A stretch of 64,000 nucleotides of DNA from Legionella clemsonensis (GTDB lineage Bacteria; Pseudomonadota; Gammaproteobacteria; Legionellales; Legionellaceae), in the NCBI RefSeq assembly GCF_002240035.1, contig NZ_CP016397.1, forward strand, positions 186,001 to 250,000, written 5' to 3'. The position numbers and the translations under genes were made by a program. A model generated the notes under the pieces. It was not told the origin of the DNA. It saw only the letters and a program-made list of their open reading frames with translations, and did no database searches. How positions within the stretch are numbered: position 1 is the first letter of the stretch; each line of letters begins with the position of its first letter. Positions 47,829-56,878 of this stretch are shown here, piece after piece.

Positions 47829-49463
47829 ATGACGGCTGAATTTGAAAACTTAAAAAAGTGGATAGCAAATATGGCGGCATTGATTATGCAAAATGCAGAG
47901 CCAGATCCACAGCATTTTTCATCCTTCCTCCAGCAACCCAATTTAGCACTGCATCTTATTCAACTGATAGATGATATAGAAGACGATGAGGAATCTGGGC
48001 AAGCCTATTATTCGGCTTGTGTTTTTGCTTTGGATATTTGTGTTGCACAGTTACACACAGCTCAAGAGAATGGAAATAAACTTGCCGCCAAGACCTTAAA
48101 TCAATTAATGCTCCTCATTGCTGAAGCCATTAATCAAAGCCATCACAATTTAGGTTTCTGGCTTCCCGTACTGAATGCTTTTTATGAAGTCCATGTGGAT
48201 TTGCTTCCTGAGTTAAAGCAGGCTTATCTGAATTTGGCTGGCCAAATAGAAGAGTTAACACCAGAGGAAGAAATTGATCATTTAAATGCTATTCGCGAAA
48301 TGATTGAAGAGCTGTCAGATCTTTCTGTCTTTGATATTGCAGAAAATTTTTTTGCACAAAGCTATGCCATGCCACCTGATTTCTTTGTTGATTTACTGTT
48401 TGATTTATACAGCATCGAAGAAGGGCATGATATTGCCTTGCTAAGCTTATTACATCCCAAAAAAGAAGTTCGGGATGTAGCGATATCTACATTTAATCAA
48501 ATCATGAAGACTGTCACCCTAAGCTCTGTCTCTCTTTCGCGTTTGCAAGCGATTAAAAACTGGTATCCCGCCTCTTATCATGGACAATTTGATTATTGGA
48601 TTAAAATGCAACGCAAGAACGGTGTCGTATTTCATACAGAACCCCCTTGTCCTGTTATTCATATTAAAGCCAGTGAAGTAGATGGCAGTGGAGCTCAAGG
48701 TATTTTTATTCATGTTAAAAAACAGGGAAAAGATTATTTGTGTGGCTTGTTATTCAAATATGATTACGGTATTAAAGATGCCTGGATCACACCAGCAATC
48801 CAGGCCGATGATATCCCTAAATATTACCATGAAGCTTTTGATGAGAGTGTGACTCTACGAGAGATTGACTCTTCTTATTTATTAATGATGACTAGTCATT
48901 TTTTAGCATTAATGGTACAACGTGAAGAAATGCCTGATTTACATTTGCTGGAAATTCAGGAGCTTCTTGGGTTACATTTTCTTCCCCACCTCATCGATGT
49001 TTCCTCTTTAATTGAGCAATTATGCGTACAGATAACGCCGTTTACACCTGAAGCGTTACAATTATCACTAAAGCGTTCTAAATCCTGGCCAAAGAGCAAA
49101 CGTTTTACAGAGTCCTGGTACATTGAAAATTCTCATATTGATAAATTAGTAAATCGCTGCTGTACAATTATCGAAGGTGTTAAGGTGTGTACTATGGAAG
49201 AAGCAATGGATGCAGTGTTCGCCCAGGAATTAGAACCTCAGCGAGAAAGGTGGTTATTTCATTTTTTATGGATAGCGTTGTGGGTAAAATCTAAGGCGCG
49301 GAAAAATGAAAAAATATGGCAGGATAGTTTATTCATCGCTTATGCCATCCATTCCGGGATTCCTTTAAAAGACCTTCCAATCATGAATGAAATCTGCCTG
49401 CAAACAGTCATCAATAGCATAGAAACCATGAATGAACGTCGGACTTACTTAAATCAAGAATAA
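47829..49463 (+). CDS. Large hypothetical protein (544 aa)
   Basis: Residues 1-230 are helical with acidic clusters (DDIEDDEESG, LTPEEEIDHLN). The middle (about 250-350) has a beta-strand segment (VIHIKASEVDGSGAQGIFIHVKKQGKDYLCGLLFKYDYGIKDAWITP), and the C-terminal third is helical again. No signal peptide, membrane segment or motif that I recognise. Coupling to tex and yciA suggests a core cytoplasmic role. A consensus DnaA box follows its stop. Confidence 0.75.
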   Translation: MTAEFENLKKWIANMAALIMQNAEPDPQHFSSFLQQPNLALHLIQLIDDIEDDEESGQAYYSACVFALDICVAQLHTAQENGNKLAAKTLNQLMLLIAEAINQSHHNLGFWLPVLNAFYEVHVDLLPELKQAYLNLAGQIEELTPEEEIDHLNAIREMIEELSDLSVFDIAENFFAQSYAMPPDFFVDLLFDLYSIEEGHDIALLSLLHPKKEVRDVAISTFNQIMKTVTLSSVSLSRLQAIKNWYPASYHGQFDYWIKMQRKNGVVFHTEPPCPVIHIKASEVDGSGAQGIFIHVKKQGKDYLCGLLFKYDYGIKDAWITPAIQADDIPKYYHEAFDESVTLREIDSSYLLMMTSHFLALMVQREEMPDLHLLEIQELLGLHFLPHLIDVSSLIEQLCVQITPFTPEALQLSLKRSKSWPKSKRFTESWYIENSHIDKLVNRCCTIIEGVKVCTMEEAMDAVFAQELEPQRERWLFHFLWIALWVKSKARKNEKIWQDSLFIAYAIHSGIPLKDLPIMNEICLQTVINSIETMNERRTYLNQE

Positions 49464-49784
49464 ATCTGTGGATAAAGTTGTTCTTAAAAATAAATTTTGC
49501 CGAAAAAGAAGACATATACCAAAATAACAGTATGATTATTAATGATATTACTTAAGAATCTCTCTATTTTTAGAATCCACAATTTCTGTGGATAAAATTG
49601 TGGGTTTCAATATTAATTCCTGAAAAAACTGAACCTTAGATGGTTGTGCTTTTTTAAACCAATTAAATCCCAAATAGGCATGAGGTAATACGTCTTAAGT
49701 GTTAGAACGCGCTGCTGTAGCCTTAAATGATGCACTGTGTAATCAAGGCTACAGTTGATTTACTAATAAATACATCGTGATTTG
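49464..49784. other. Intergenic region with DnaA boxes
   Basis: No gene seen. TGTGGATAA occurs at 49467-49475 and 49587-49595. The second is paired with ATCCACA at 49575-49581 as an inverted repeat with a five-base spacer, like the pair at 5865-5887. The rest is AT-rich. Confidence 0.5.
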
Positions 49785-50108
49785 TTAAGCACGCTTAATC
49801 GTAAAGTTTAGGTGTGATGTTGAATCATCTGGTATAGGTTCTGGTTTTTTGATGGGTTCTATATCAGGTAATGATTCGGGTTCTGTTTCGGGTAATTCAA
49901 CAGGTTCTGATTCAGGAAGATTAGCTGGACCGGGCTCATTTGGTTCTGGTAAAGGTGGTTCTTCTAAGGGTTTCTCTTGATTACTGTCTTCCATTGTTTG
50001 ATGTAACATACCCACCAATTGAAAGAGGACGTGTTTAATTCCTACTAATTCCTCAGCAATTCGTCTTAATTCAAAACTTGCTTGTACAGTTTCTTTTGAG
50101 ACTTCCAT
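49785..50108 (-). CDS. Pro/Glu-rich hypothetical protein
   Basis: 107 residues from ATG 50108, which follows GGAG six bases upstream; a GTG at 50120 is possible. The N-terminal 45 residues form a helix (SFELRRIAEELVGIKHVLFQLVGMLHQ). The rest is a run of Pro-Glu-Ser units (LPESEPVELPETEPESLPDIEP), likely extended and disordered. The ending is TSHLNFTIKRA. Looks like a small adaptor or phase-forming protein. The family is not recognised. Confidence 0.6.
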   Translation of the reverse strand: MEVSKETVQASFELRRIAEELVGIKHVLFQLVGMLHQTMEDSNQEKPLEEPPLPEPNEPGPANLPESEPVELPETEPESLPDIEPIKKPEPIPDDSTSHLNFTIKRA

Positions 50109-50344
50109 ATCTAGCTCCACGTACCTTAATTGATACAGTTAATACTCTTGATAGTTGGAAAGTCGTTTTACCTCCCTTTAAAAATGATTTACTTTCCATG
50201 GATAACTGTTTGATTAAAAAATTGACCTCTCATTTTAAAACTTATCATATTAGCTATTATTGTCAATAATTAAGACATGCAGTTTCTTTTAAAATCAATA
50301 AATCAGTAGGATTTAACTAGAGCAGCAGTGAAAAATAAACTTAG

Positions 50345-50818
50345 TTATTTTCCAATAAAAGAGATACGACCGGTCGGCTCCAAATAAGCGCTGGAAACCA
50401 TTTTAATGTCATCTACATTTAATTGCACACGCATTTCTGCAAGAATATCATTCTGAGTTAAATGGTATTTTTGCAATTGAGGCCATAAAAGTTGTCCATC
50501 TTTCACAATTAAACGAGCGTGCCCTTTAATGAATGACTCAAGATAGGGAAAACGGTAGGTGATCATAGCAATAGCACGGTGAAAAATTACCAAGCTTATT
50601 ACTGCAATCAACGTTGACATTAAACTGGCTGGACCATTGATCCCGCGGCTGATTAAACCACCAAAAATCACCAATAAAAGGTAATCGGAGGCAGTGTTTA
50701 AATTATAACGGCGGTTGCCATAGCGAATCAAAAAAATGCTAACACTAAAAAGCAACAATGAACGAATGACCACATAAAGAAGAGCCTGATTTGTATTAAT
50801 ATCAAACAAAAAATTCAT
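50345..50818 (-). CDS. DUF421 (YetF-like) membrane protein
   Basis: 157 residues. Three transmembrane helices at about 10-30, 45-60 and 65-85 include RSLLLFSVSIFLIRYGNRR and DYLLLVIFGGLISRGING. A cytoplasmic beta domain follows (KGHARLIVKDGQLLWPQLQKYHLTQNDILAEMR). This matches the DUF421 family, whose function is unknown and which occurs in sporulation and stress settings. Monocistronic by context. Confidence 0.87.
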   Translation of the reverse strand: MNFLFDINTNQALLYVVIRSLLLFSVSIFLIRYGNRRYNLNTASDYLLLVIFGGLISRGINGPASLMSTLIAVISLVIFHRAIAMITYRFPYLESFIKGHARLIVKDGQLLWPQLQKYHLTQNDILAEMRVQLNVDDIKMVSSAYLEPTGRISFIGK

Positions 50819-51208
50819 TTTAGAGTTTCCTCAATCAATTCATCACGTAGTGTAAATTATCTTTGTAAAAGACAAAATATAAAGAGTAGGTTCCGACAAG
50901 GAAGGCGCTTCTTTATAAGGGTTTTTTGCAGGATAAGTAGTTGTCGTCTATGCTTAAAAATAGGTCATTTGATTAAAGGATTAATTGAGTGAGCAGGGGT
51001 AAGATTGCTTAAGTGATCAGCTGTATTGTCAGTGACCTAGTCAACATTTAAAGCTTGTATGGCCCCTACCAACTCTTCAATTATTCTGATGTTGCAGTAC
51101 CTCTGAAAGTAGATGTCACTTAAGCAGTTAGAATTGCCGTAACTACAATTCTAAGAGATGACAAATGGGTATTAAATAGAAGATTAATAGGATGAGGGAG
51201 GTTGTGTT
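50819..51208. other. Regulatory region before the BON-domain gene
   Basis: No gene seen in 390 bases. TTAGAATTG (51128-51136) and CAATTCTAA (51146-51154) form a perfect 9-bp inverted repeat about 55 bases before the start, a candidate operator or leader hairpin. The ribosome site GAGGGAGG precedes the BON gene. Confidence 0.45.
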
Positions 51209-51910
51209 ATGGACAAATTAATCCACTTGAAAATTGCATCAGCATTATTGTCCGGTGGTTTGGCTTTTGCTGCGTTTGCAAATGTTAATAATACCACAGT
51301 GGCACCAAGCACTGATCCTGCTACAGCTGTTCAATCACCTCAGTCTAATCAGACAGAAGGGATGAAGTCCAACAACACGCAAAGCACTACCATGCATTTA
51401 AGTGATGATGCATTATTGTCTGCTGTTGAATCCTCACTGGGTGCTTATAAAGATAAGGTAAGCATAAAGGTGACCAATGGGATTGTTTACCTATCCGGGC
51501 AATTACCTTCTGATACGGATTACGAAAATGTTGTTACCTTAGTGGAATCAACCCGAGGGATTGGCAATGTTAATGTGGATAATCTGACTGTTAAAGATAG
51601 TAAAGCACCTTTACAGGATAGCTGGATAACTGCCAAAGTCAAAGCTGCTTTGATTCAAGCAGATATTATGGGTAAAGACTTGCCTTCCTGGACAGTGGGT
51701 GTTGAAACTAAAAACGGACAGGTTTTCTTGTCAGGACAAGTTGCTTCAGCACAAGAAAAGCAGGCGATTTTAAATGTAGTTAAATCGGTCAAAGGTGTGA
51801 GTAAAGTGGATGATCAAATGCAAATTTCCGCTAATGCCGTAGACAATAACAACAATACGATGAATGATAATGCTACAACGAATGATGCAGCTCAAACAAC
51901 TGGCTATTAA
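51209..51910 (+). CDS. BON-domain periplasmic protein (OsmY-like)
   Basis: 233 residues. Signal peptide at residues 1-25 (IASALLSGGLAFAAFA). Two BON domains: about 68-130 (LLSAVESSLGAYKDKVSIKV, then VYLSGQLPSDTDYENVV) and about 140-210 (ITAKVKAALIQADI, then VFLSGQVASAQEKQAIL). The tail is rich in Asn and Thr. OsmY-type proteins stabilise the envelope under osmotic stress. It is followed by the PRC-barrel gene after 26 bases. Confidence 0.88.
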   Translation: MDKLIHLKIASALLSGGLAFAAFANVNNTTVAPSTDPATAVQSPQSNQTEGMKSNNTQSTTMHLSDDALLSAVESSLGAYKDKVSIKVTNGIVYLSGQLPSDTDYENVVTLVESTRGIGNVNVDNLTVKDSKAPLQDSWITAKVKAALIQADIMGKDLPSWTVGVETKNGQVFLSGQVASAQEKQAILNVVKSVKGVSKVDDQMQISANAVDNNNNTMNDNATTNDAAQTTGY

Positions 51911-51936
51911 TGGAATAAATTAAAGGAGGCAGAACA

Positions 51937-52293
51937 ATGGCACATCAAATTGTAAATGCCGATGATGTCATCGGTGTAAAAGTTAAAAATTTACAGGGTG
52001 AAGATCTGGGTAAGATCGAAGCATTGATGCTGGATAAAATCGAAGGCTGTGTATCTTATGTAGTCTTGTCTTTTGGAGGTTTTCTGGGGATGGGCGATAA
52101 ATTATTTGCCATGCCCTGGAGTATATTTTCCTATGACGAGAAACAAGACTGTTTCGTTATTGCTGTTGATAAAGAAACCTTAAAAAACTCTCCAGGCTTC
52201 GATAAAGATCATTGGCCTGATATGTCAAATCCGACTTGGGGCGCTTCAATTCATAAATATTATGGTGCTCTTCCCAATCGGGCAAGACATTAA
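51937..52293 (+). CDS. PRC-barrel domain protein
   Basis: 118 residues: VIGVKVKNLQGEDLGKIEALMLDKIEGCVSYVVLSFGGFLGMGDKLFAMPW is a complete PRC-barrel, followed by a short acidic segment and a Tyr-rich end. These small proteins occur with stress genes and may bind RNA or photosynthetic/ribosomal partners; the role here is unknown. Strong AAAGGAGG site. Middle of the BON-PRC-SDR run. Confidence 0.85.
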   Translation: MAHQIVNADDVIGVKVKNLQGEDLGKIEALMLDKIEGCVSYVVLSFGGFLGMGDKLFAMPWSIFSYDEKQDCFVIAVDKETLKNSPGFDKDHWPDMSNPTWGASIHKYYGALPNRARH

Positions 52294-52360
52294 GCGCGAA
52301 TGTATTTAGCGTCTAATAAGAGCTAGCAGGGAATCAACAACTCCCTGCTGAGGGGGAGTT

Positions 52361-53218
52361 ATGGCAAATGGAAAACAACAACCACCGCAGCACCAAAATC
52401 AGCAGCCCGGTATTGAAGCACGCATGCACCCCAAGCCACAATATGTATCTCCTCACTATCAAGGCAGTAATAAATTAGCTGGCAAGGTAGCCCTGATTAC
52501 AGGTGGAGATAGTGGCATTGGGCGTGCTGTGGCTTGCGCCTTCGCCATGGAAGGGGCTGATGTGATTATTCACTATCTTAATGAACACGAAGATGCCGAA
52601 GAAACCAAACAATTTGTTGAAGGAACAGGAAGTCGCTGCTGGCTTTTATCAGCAAACTTGCAAACTTATGAGGCCTGTGAAGCATTAGTGAATAAGGCTT
52701 TAAATCTTGCACCACAGATAGATATTCTGGTGAATAACATTGCAGAACAGCATCCTAAAGATGCGATTGAGGAGATTAGTTGTAAACAACTTGAAGAAAC
52801 GTTTAAAACAAATTTTTTTTCTTATTTCTACATGATCAAATCACTGCTCCCTCATTTAAAAAGAGGGAGTGTTATTATTAATACTACTTCAGTCACGGCC
52901 TATAAAGGGAGTGACCATCTTATCGATTATTCAGCGACAAAAGGAGCAATTATTGCCTTAACCCGATCGCTTTCGCAGAATTTAATTGCTAGAGGAATTC
53001 GCGTAAATGCAGTGGCTCCAGGACCGGTATGGACTCCCTTGATTCCTGCGAGTTTTACTGCTGAAGAGGTGGCTGAGTTTGGCTCGCAAGCACCGATGAA
53101 TCGGGCTGGGCAGCCTTCAGAAATCGCGCCAGCTTTCGTTTTTTTAGCATCTGCTGACTCATCCTATATGACAGGGCAAGTATTGCATCCGAATGGAGGA
53201 ATCATTGTAAATAGCTAA
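52361..53218 (+). CDS. Short-chain dehydrogenase (YghA/YdaD-like stress type)
   Basis: 285 residues. An N-terminal extension rich in Gln/Pro/His (QQPPQHQNQQPG, then HPKPQYVSPHYQGSNKLAGK) precedes the SDR fold. That fold has TGGDSGIGRAVA (NAD(P) site), NNIAEQHP, catalytic Ser in TTSVTAYKGS, and YSATKGAIIALTRSLS with Tyr and Lys. The extension is typical of YghA/general-stress SDRs. GGGGGAG precedes ATG 52361. Confidence 0.9.
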   Translation: MANGKQQPPQHQNQQPGIEARMHPKPQYVSPHYQGSNKLAGKVALITGGDSGIGRAVACAFAMEGADVIIHYLNEHEDAEETKQFVEGTGSRCWLLSANLQTYEACEALVNKALNLAPQIDILVNNIAEQHPKDAIEEISCKQLEETFKTNFFSYFYMIKSLLPHLKRGSVIINTTSVTAYKGSDHLIDYSATKGAIIALTRSLSQNLIARGIRVNAVAPGPVWTPLIPASFTAEEVAEFGSQAPMNRAGQPSEIAPAFVFLASADSSYMTGQVLHPNGGIIVNS

Positions 53219-53240
53219 TGAGAAAAGGAGGAAAGAGAAG

Positions 53241-53396
53241 ATGAATAAGGAGTTGTTAACGCAAAAAGGAAAAATACCCACTGAAATGGATAAGAAAATA
53301 GAGGCGACAAAAGCCAAACGCAAAGCAAAAGAGAAAAGATTAGATAAAACTGTAGAAGATACTTTTCCAGCCAGTGATGCCACCGCAAAATATTAA
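53241..53396 (+). CDS. Small stress-type protein with TFPASDA motif (51 aa)
   Basis: An ATG directly after AGGAGGAAAGAGAAG encodes 51 residues: a strongly basic helix (MDKKIEATKAKRKAKEKRLDK) and an end DTFPASDATAKY. The TFPASD ending recurs in small stress-associated proteins encoded beside general-stress SDR genes. It starts 22 bases after the SDR stop, so it closes the operon. The stop overlaps the convergent regulator gene by four bases. Confidence 0.75.
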   Translation: MNKELLTQKGKIPTEMDKKIEATKAKRKAKEKRLDKTVEDTFPASDATAKY

Positions 53397-53983
53397 TTGT
53401 TAAAACAAAAGCGCATTAACTGGCCTAGTGTTTTAACATGCATTTTCTGCATTATCTTTGCCCTGTGTGCTTCGACAGTGGAAATGGCAATGGAAAGTTC
53501 ATAAGCTATTTCCTTATTTAGTTTGCCTTCTAAAATTAAATCCAGTACTTGCCTTTCACGTTTGGTTAGCTCATTAAATCGTTCAGAAAAATTGGTGCGC
53601 TTAGCATCCTGTACCTTATTTAAACATTTTTGGACGGTTTCCAGAAGAGCTTGTGCATTAAACGGTTTTTGTACAAAATCCACTGCGCCTGCTTTCATCG
53701 CTCTAACTGCCATAGGAATATCACCATAAGCAGTCATAACAATCGTTGCAAGAGAACTTTTTTGCGTATTAAGATGTTCAATTAATTCTAATCCACTCAT
53801 GAAAGGCATGCGTACATCGACAATTAGACAACCGCGTTCATTGACATCATGATGGGCAAGATAACTTTTAGTGCAACCGTAAGTTTTTACTGGCAAAGAA
53901 ATTGACTCGCACAGCCAGCGAAGGGAATCGGTGATGGTTTTATCGTCGTCAATAATAATTACCTTGGGATGATTTTGATTCAT
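53393..53983 (-). CDS. FixJ/TtrR-family response regulator
   Basis: 196 residues. Receiver domain with acidic pocket IIIDDDKT, phosphorylation site Asp56 (LIVDVRMP), switch Thr in VMTAYGD, and Lys106 in VQKPFNA. C-terminal LuxR-type HTH: LTKRERQVLDLILEGKLNKEIAYEL and STVEAHRAKIMQKMHVKTLGQLMR. Divergent from the sensor kinase at 54365, its likely partner. Convergent with the stress operon, which it may control. Confidence 0.92.
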   Translation of the reverse strand: MNQNHPKVIIIDDDKTITDSLRWLCESISLPVKTYGCTKSYLAHHDVNERGCLIVDVRMPFMSGLELIEHLNTQKSSLATIVMTAYGDIPMAVRAMKAGAVDFVQKPFNAQALLETVQKCLNKVQDAKRTNFSERFNELTKRERQVLDLILEGKLNKEIAYELSIAISTVEAHRAKIMQKMHVKTLGQLMRFCFNN

Positions 53984-54364
53984 AATGACATTAGTAAAAC
54001 ATCGCTAAAAACTACTAACTTCAGAATAACCTAAAACGATTACTTAGGGAATGATTTCATTGTTTACTCCAGTAAGAGTTTAATAGCGCATCGTATTACC
54101 GTATAAAAGATTCATAAGTTTTAATTGAAGAATAAAGATATACTGAGCCTTCTAGGGATCAATTAAAGTTTGCAATGGTCAGAAGGCCATTGAAAAATTT
54201 TTATATTAATTAAGTGAAAAAGGTGATACACAAGCAAGATGAATTACCTGAAAGAAAGTCACTGTAAGTGCATAACAATAGTTACTATTATGCATTTATT
54301 AACGTTTAGTAATCCAATTTTTAATTAAACTGAGTCTCGATTAATCGAATTGCAGAGGGATGTT
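53984..54364. other. Divergent promoter region of the two-component genes
   Basis: About 380 AT-rich bases with no gene seen. It must carry promoters for both the regulator (minus) and the kinase (plus). No long inverted repeat stands out. Confidence 0.5.
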
Positions 54365-55951
54365 ATGTTAGCAGCTAATTGGGATTTGCTATTAGAGAAT
54401 GAACTTATTCATTTAAGAAAAAAAGTAAAAGCTCAGGAAATTATAATTGATAAACAAGCTCGTGAGCTGGGGCGCCTTGTCTCCGAATTACTTGAAACAA
54501 AAAATCAATGTACGGAGCTCTATAAATTTAATTCAGCTTGCTATTTCACGCTTAACAGAGACTTTATTATAAAAGATGCCAATTATCAGGCTGCGGCACT
54601 ATTCAAATGCAGCATAAACAGTCTAGTGCATGATTCTTTTCTAAATTTTCTATCGCCGAAAGAGGCAAAAAAATTCACAGAAAATCTTGCTACTATTTTT
54701 GAAAAACCAATGAAGCGGGAATTTGATTTAGAGATGATGTTAGCAGGTAAACTGGAGCCGCTCCATATTGAGGCCAGTATCACTAGAAAACATCGTATTC
54801 ATTTAGTAGTAACTCCGCAAACAGACATGAAGGAATCTCAGTTAAAAATTTTTGAATTGACCAGGTCCTATGAGTTATTAAATTACTTATTTCAAGAATG
54901 TGAAGATGCTATTGCTATTCTTGATAGTGAACTTCAGTTTAGATTAATAAATCATTCCTTTGTCAATATTGCCTCTACTATTTTTGCTGCCAAACCAAAG
55001 CCTGGTCTTAACCTTAACATGTTACTTGTTGATTTTCCCGAACTTAAAACTAAAATTTTATCCGCTTGTGAGCAAAGTCTTGAAGGGAAAAAGAATTCAA
55101 TAGTTATTGAGAGCGAGAGCGATTGTTGGGAAGCTTATTATTACTATGAATTATTTATTGATGCTCTTCCTGCTAATAATGAAAGACGCGAGCTGGTAAT
55201 TTGTATTCGCGATGAAAGCGCTGCTAAATTGCAAGCTGTTAAGGAGCGAAAACAGCAAGCAAAGATTGAACATAGGGCAAGAACTGCAGTTGCAGGGGAG
55301 TTGGTTTCTGTTATTGCTCATGAAATTAATCAGCCTTTGGCTGTCATCCAGGCTTATAGTTATAGCTGCCTTTTAAGGCTGGCAGACGTAAGTAAAGAAC
55401 TTGTTTTTCCGCTGGAGCAAATTACCCTTCAGGCGTCGTATGCTGGAGAAATTATACAGCGGATGAAAGGTTTTATTTGTGAGGACTCCTTATATCTTGA
55501 AGAAACAGATATTAATCGCCTCATTCAAAAAGCTGTTTCTCTATTGTACTATGAGCCAACCATCAGTAAGCTTTCAATTCATTACAAATTAGCAGAGCAT
55601 TTGCCGTTAATAATGGTTGATAGATTAAAGTTAATGCAGGTCTTTCTAAATTTAGGTCGTAATAGCATAGAAGCGTTTACTCCTGAACAAAAACAACCAG
55701 AAATCACCATTGAAACTGCTCTAGAGAATCATAATTTAATGATTCATTTTCGTGATAATGGACCAGGTATTCCTAAAAACATTCGCAGTAAAATTCTTAA
55801 TTCGCATTTCACGACCAAGCCTCATGGAACTGGTTTAGGTTTAGCCATTTGCCGTAATATTATAAAAAACCATGGCGGTAAGTTAGTAGTACAATCATAC
55901 TCTGGTGAAGGTGCATGGTTTACTTGTGTAATACCTATTAAGTACAGCTGA
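54365..55951 (+). CDS. PAS-domain sensor histidine kinase (FixL/TtrS-like)
   Basis: 528 residues from ATG 54365, which follows GAGGGATG at a fitting distance. A coiled-coil start (residues 10-50) is followed by two PAS-like regions (about 55-150 and 170-285). Next come HisKA with VIAHEINQPLAV (His319) and HATPase with NLGRNSIEA, DNGPGIP and HGTGLGLAICRNI. No transmembrane segment, so it senses a cytoplasmic signal. No heme-binding PAS motif was recognised. Divergent partner of the response regulator at 53393. Confidence 0.92.
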   Translation: MLAANWDLLLENELIHLRKKVKAQEIIIDKQARELGRLVSELLETKNQCTELYKFNSACYFTLNRDFIIKDANYQAAALFKCSINSLVHDSFLNFLSPKEAKKFTENLATIFEKPMKREFDLEMMLAGKLEPLHIEASITRKHRIHLVVTPQTDMKESQLKIFELTRSYELLNYLFQECEDAIAILDSELQFRLINHSFVNIASTIFAAKPKPGLNLNMLLVDFPELKTKILSACEQSLEGKKNSIVIESESDCWEAYYYYELFIDALPANNERRELVICIRDESAAKLQAVKERKQQAKIEHRARTAVAGELVSVIAHEINQPLAVIQAYSYSCLLRLADVSKELVFPLEQITLQASYAGEIIQRMKGFICEDSLYLEETDINRLIQKAVSLLYYEPTISKLSIHYKLAEHLPLIMVDRLKLMQVFLNLGRNSIEAFTPEQKQPEITIETALENHNLMIHFRDNGPGIPKNIRSKILNSHFTTKPHGTGLGLAICRNIIKNHGGKLVVQSYSGEGAWFTCVIPIKYS

Positions 55952-56147
55952 GAATTTAACTACGGAAAGTGCAAAGTTTGTCCGTTAATTTATTTGCTAT
56001 AAAAAGCAATAACCCTAGGCAATAATAGGAATCTTATTCAAGGTTTTACTAATACCTCTAAAGGTTTTTCTTAATTTTTTTCACTTCAAAAAGTTTATAA
56101 AGTTTAAAGCTTGAATCGCAAAATGGATTTCTATTCACAAGAGAACA

Positions 56148-56807
56148 ATGAAGAACATTATTGAACAATTCAAAGCATTACTTGCCGAGCCGAATTATCC
56201 TTGTATTGGGGCCAAGGCTGCTGCAAAAGGAGAATTGTTAAATTTTATCATGGCAGATGATCTGCGTTCTTCCAAGTGCGATTTAACTATTTTATACCAC
56301 ATCTATCAATTCATTCATGACTGGCGTATTAATTCTGAATCACTGCAAACCCTGGTGGTAATTTTTAACGCGCCAACGTTAATGACAGAAGTTATGTTTG
56401 AGCGATTGTTATGGACGCGCTTACTTCAGTTGCATTATTTGGATGCTAAAGTGAGTGGGTGCAATGCTTCGGTTGATACGGCTTACTTAACTACTAAATT
56501 TAATTTTTATTTTGGCGAGGAAGCTTTTTTTATCGTGGGCATGCATCCTGGAAGTTCGCGGCGTGCCCGATATTTTGCCAGACCAGTTCTCATTTTTAAT
56601 CTGCAAAAGCAATTTGAAAAGTTACAACATGAGGATATTTATTCTCACTTATGCAAGCAAATCAGAGCGCGTGATTGTGCTTATTCTGGCTCCGTTAATC
56701 CTTTAATCGATGCTGCTGATTTCACCGATGCAAGAGGTGAACAAGCAGTTGAAACAGAATATTCTTGTCCTTTCGCAGAAAAACTTAAAGAGGCGATTGT
56801 CGAATAA
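56148..56807 (+). CDS. YqcI/YcgG family protein
   Basis: 219 residues. YPCIGAKAAAKGE near the start, HPGSSRRARYFARPVLIFNLQKQFEKL in the middle and a final CPF are the landmarks of the YqcI/YcgG family, function unknown. No signal or membrane segment. It lies 71 bases before cphA in the same direction and could belong to the same transcript; a link to cyanophycin is only positional. No strong ribosome site was seen. Confidence 0.85.
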   Translation: MKNIIEQFKALLAEPNYPCIGAKAAAKGELLNFIMADDLRSSKCDLTILYHIYQFIHDWRINSESLQTLVVIFNAPTLMTEVMFERLLWTRLLQLHYLDAKVSGCNASVDTAYLTTKFNFYFGEEAFFIVGMHPGSSRRARYFARPVLIFNLQKQFEKLQHEDIYSHLCKQIRARDCAYSGSVNPLIDAADFTDARGEQAVETEYSCPFAEKLKEAIVE

Positions 56808-56878
56808 ACTTGCTAATTTGCAAACACTGAACTAATTTCAAAATCACAGATAAAAATAAGGTAAGGGAATACTTTAGA

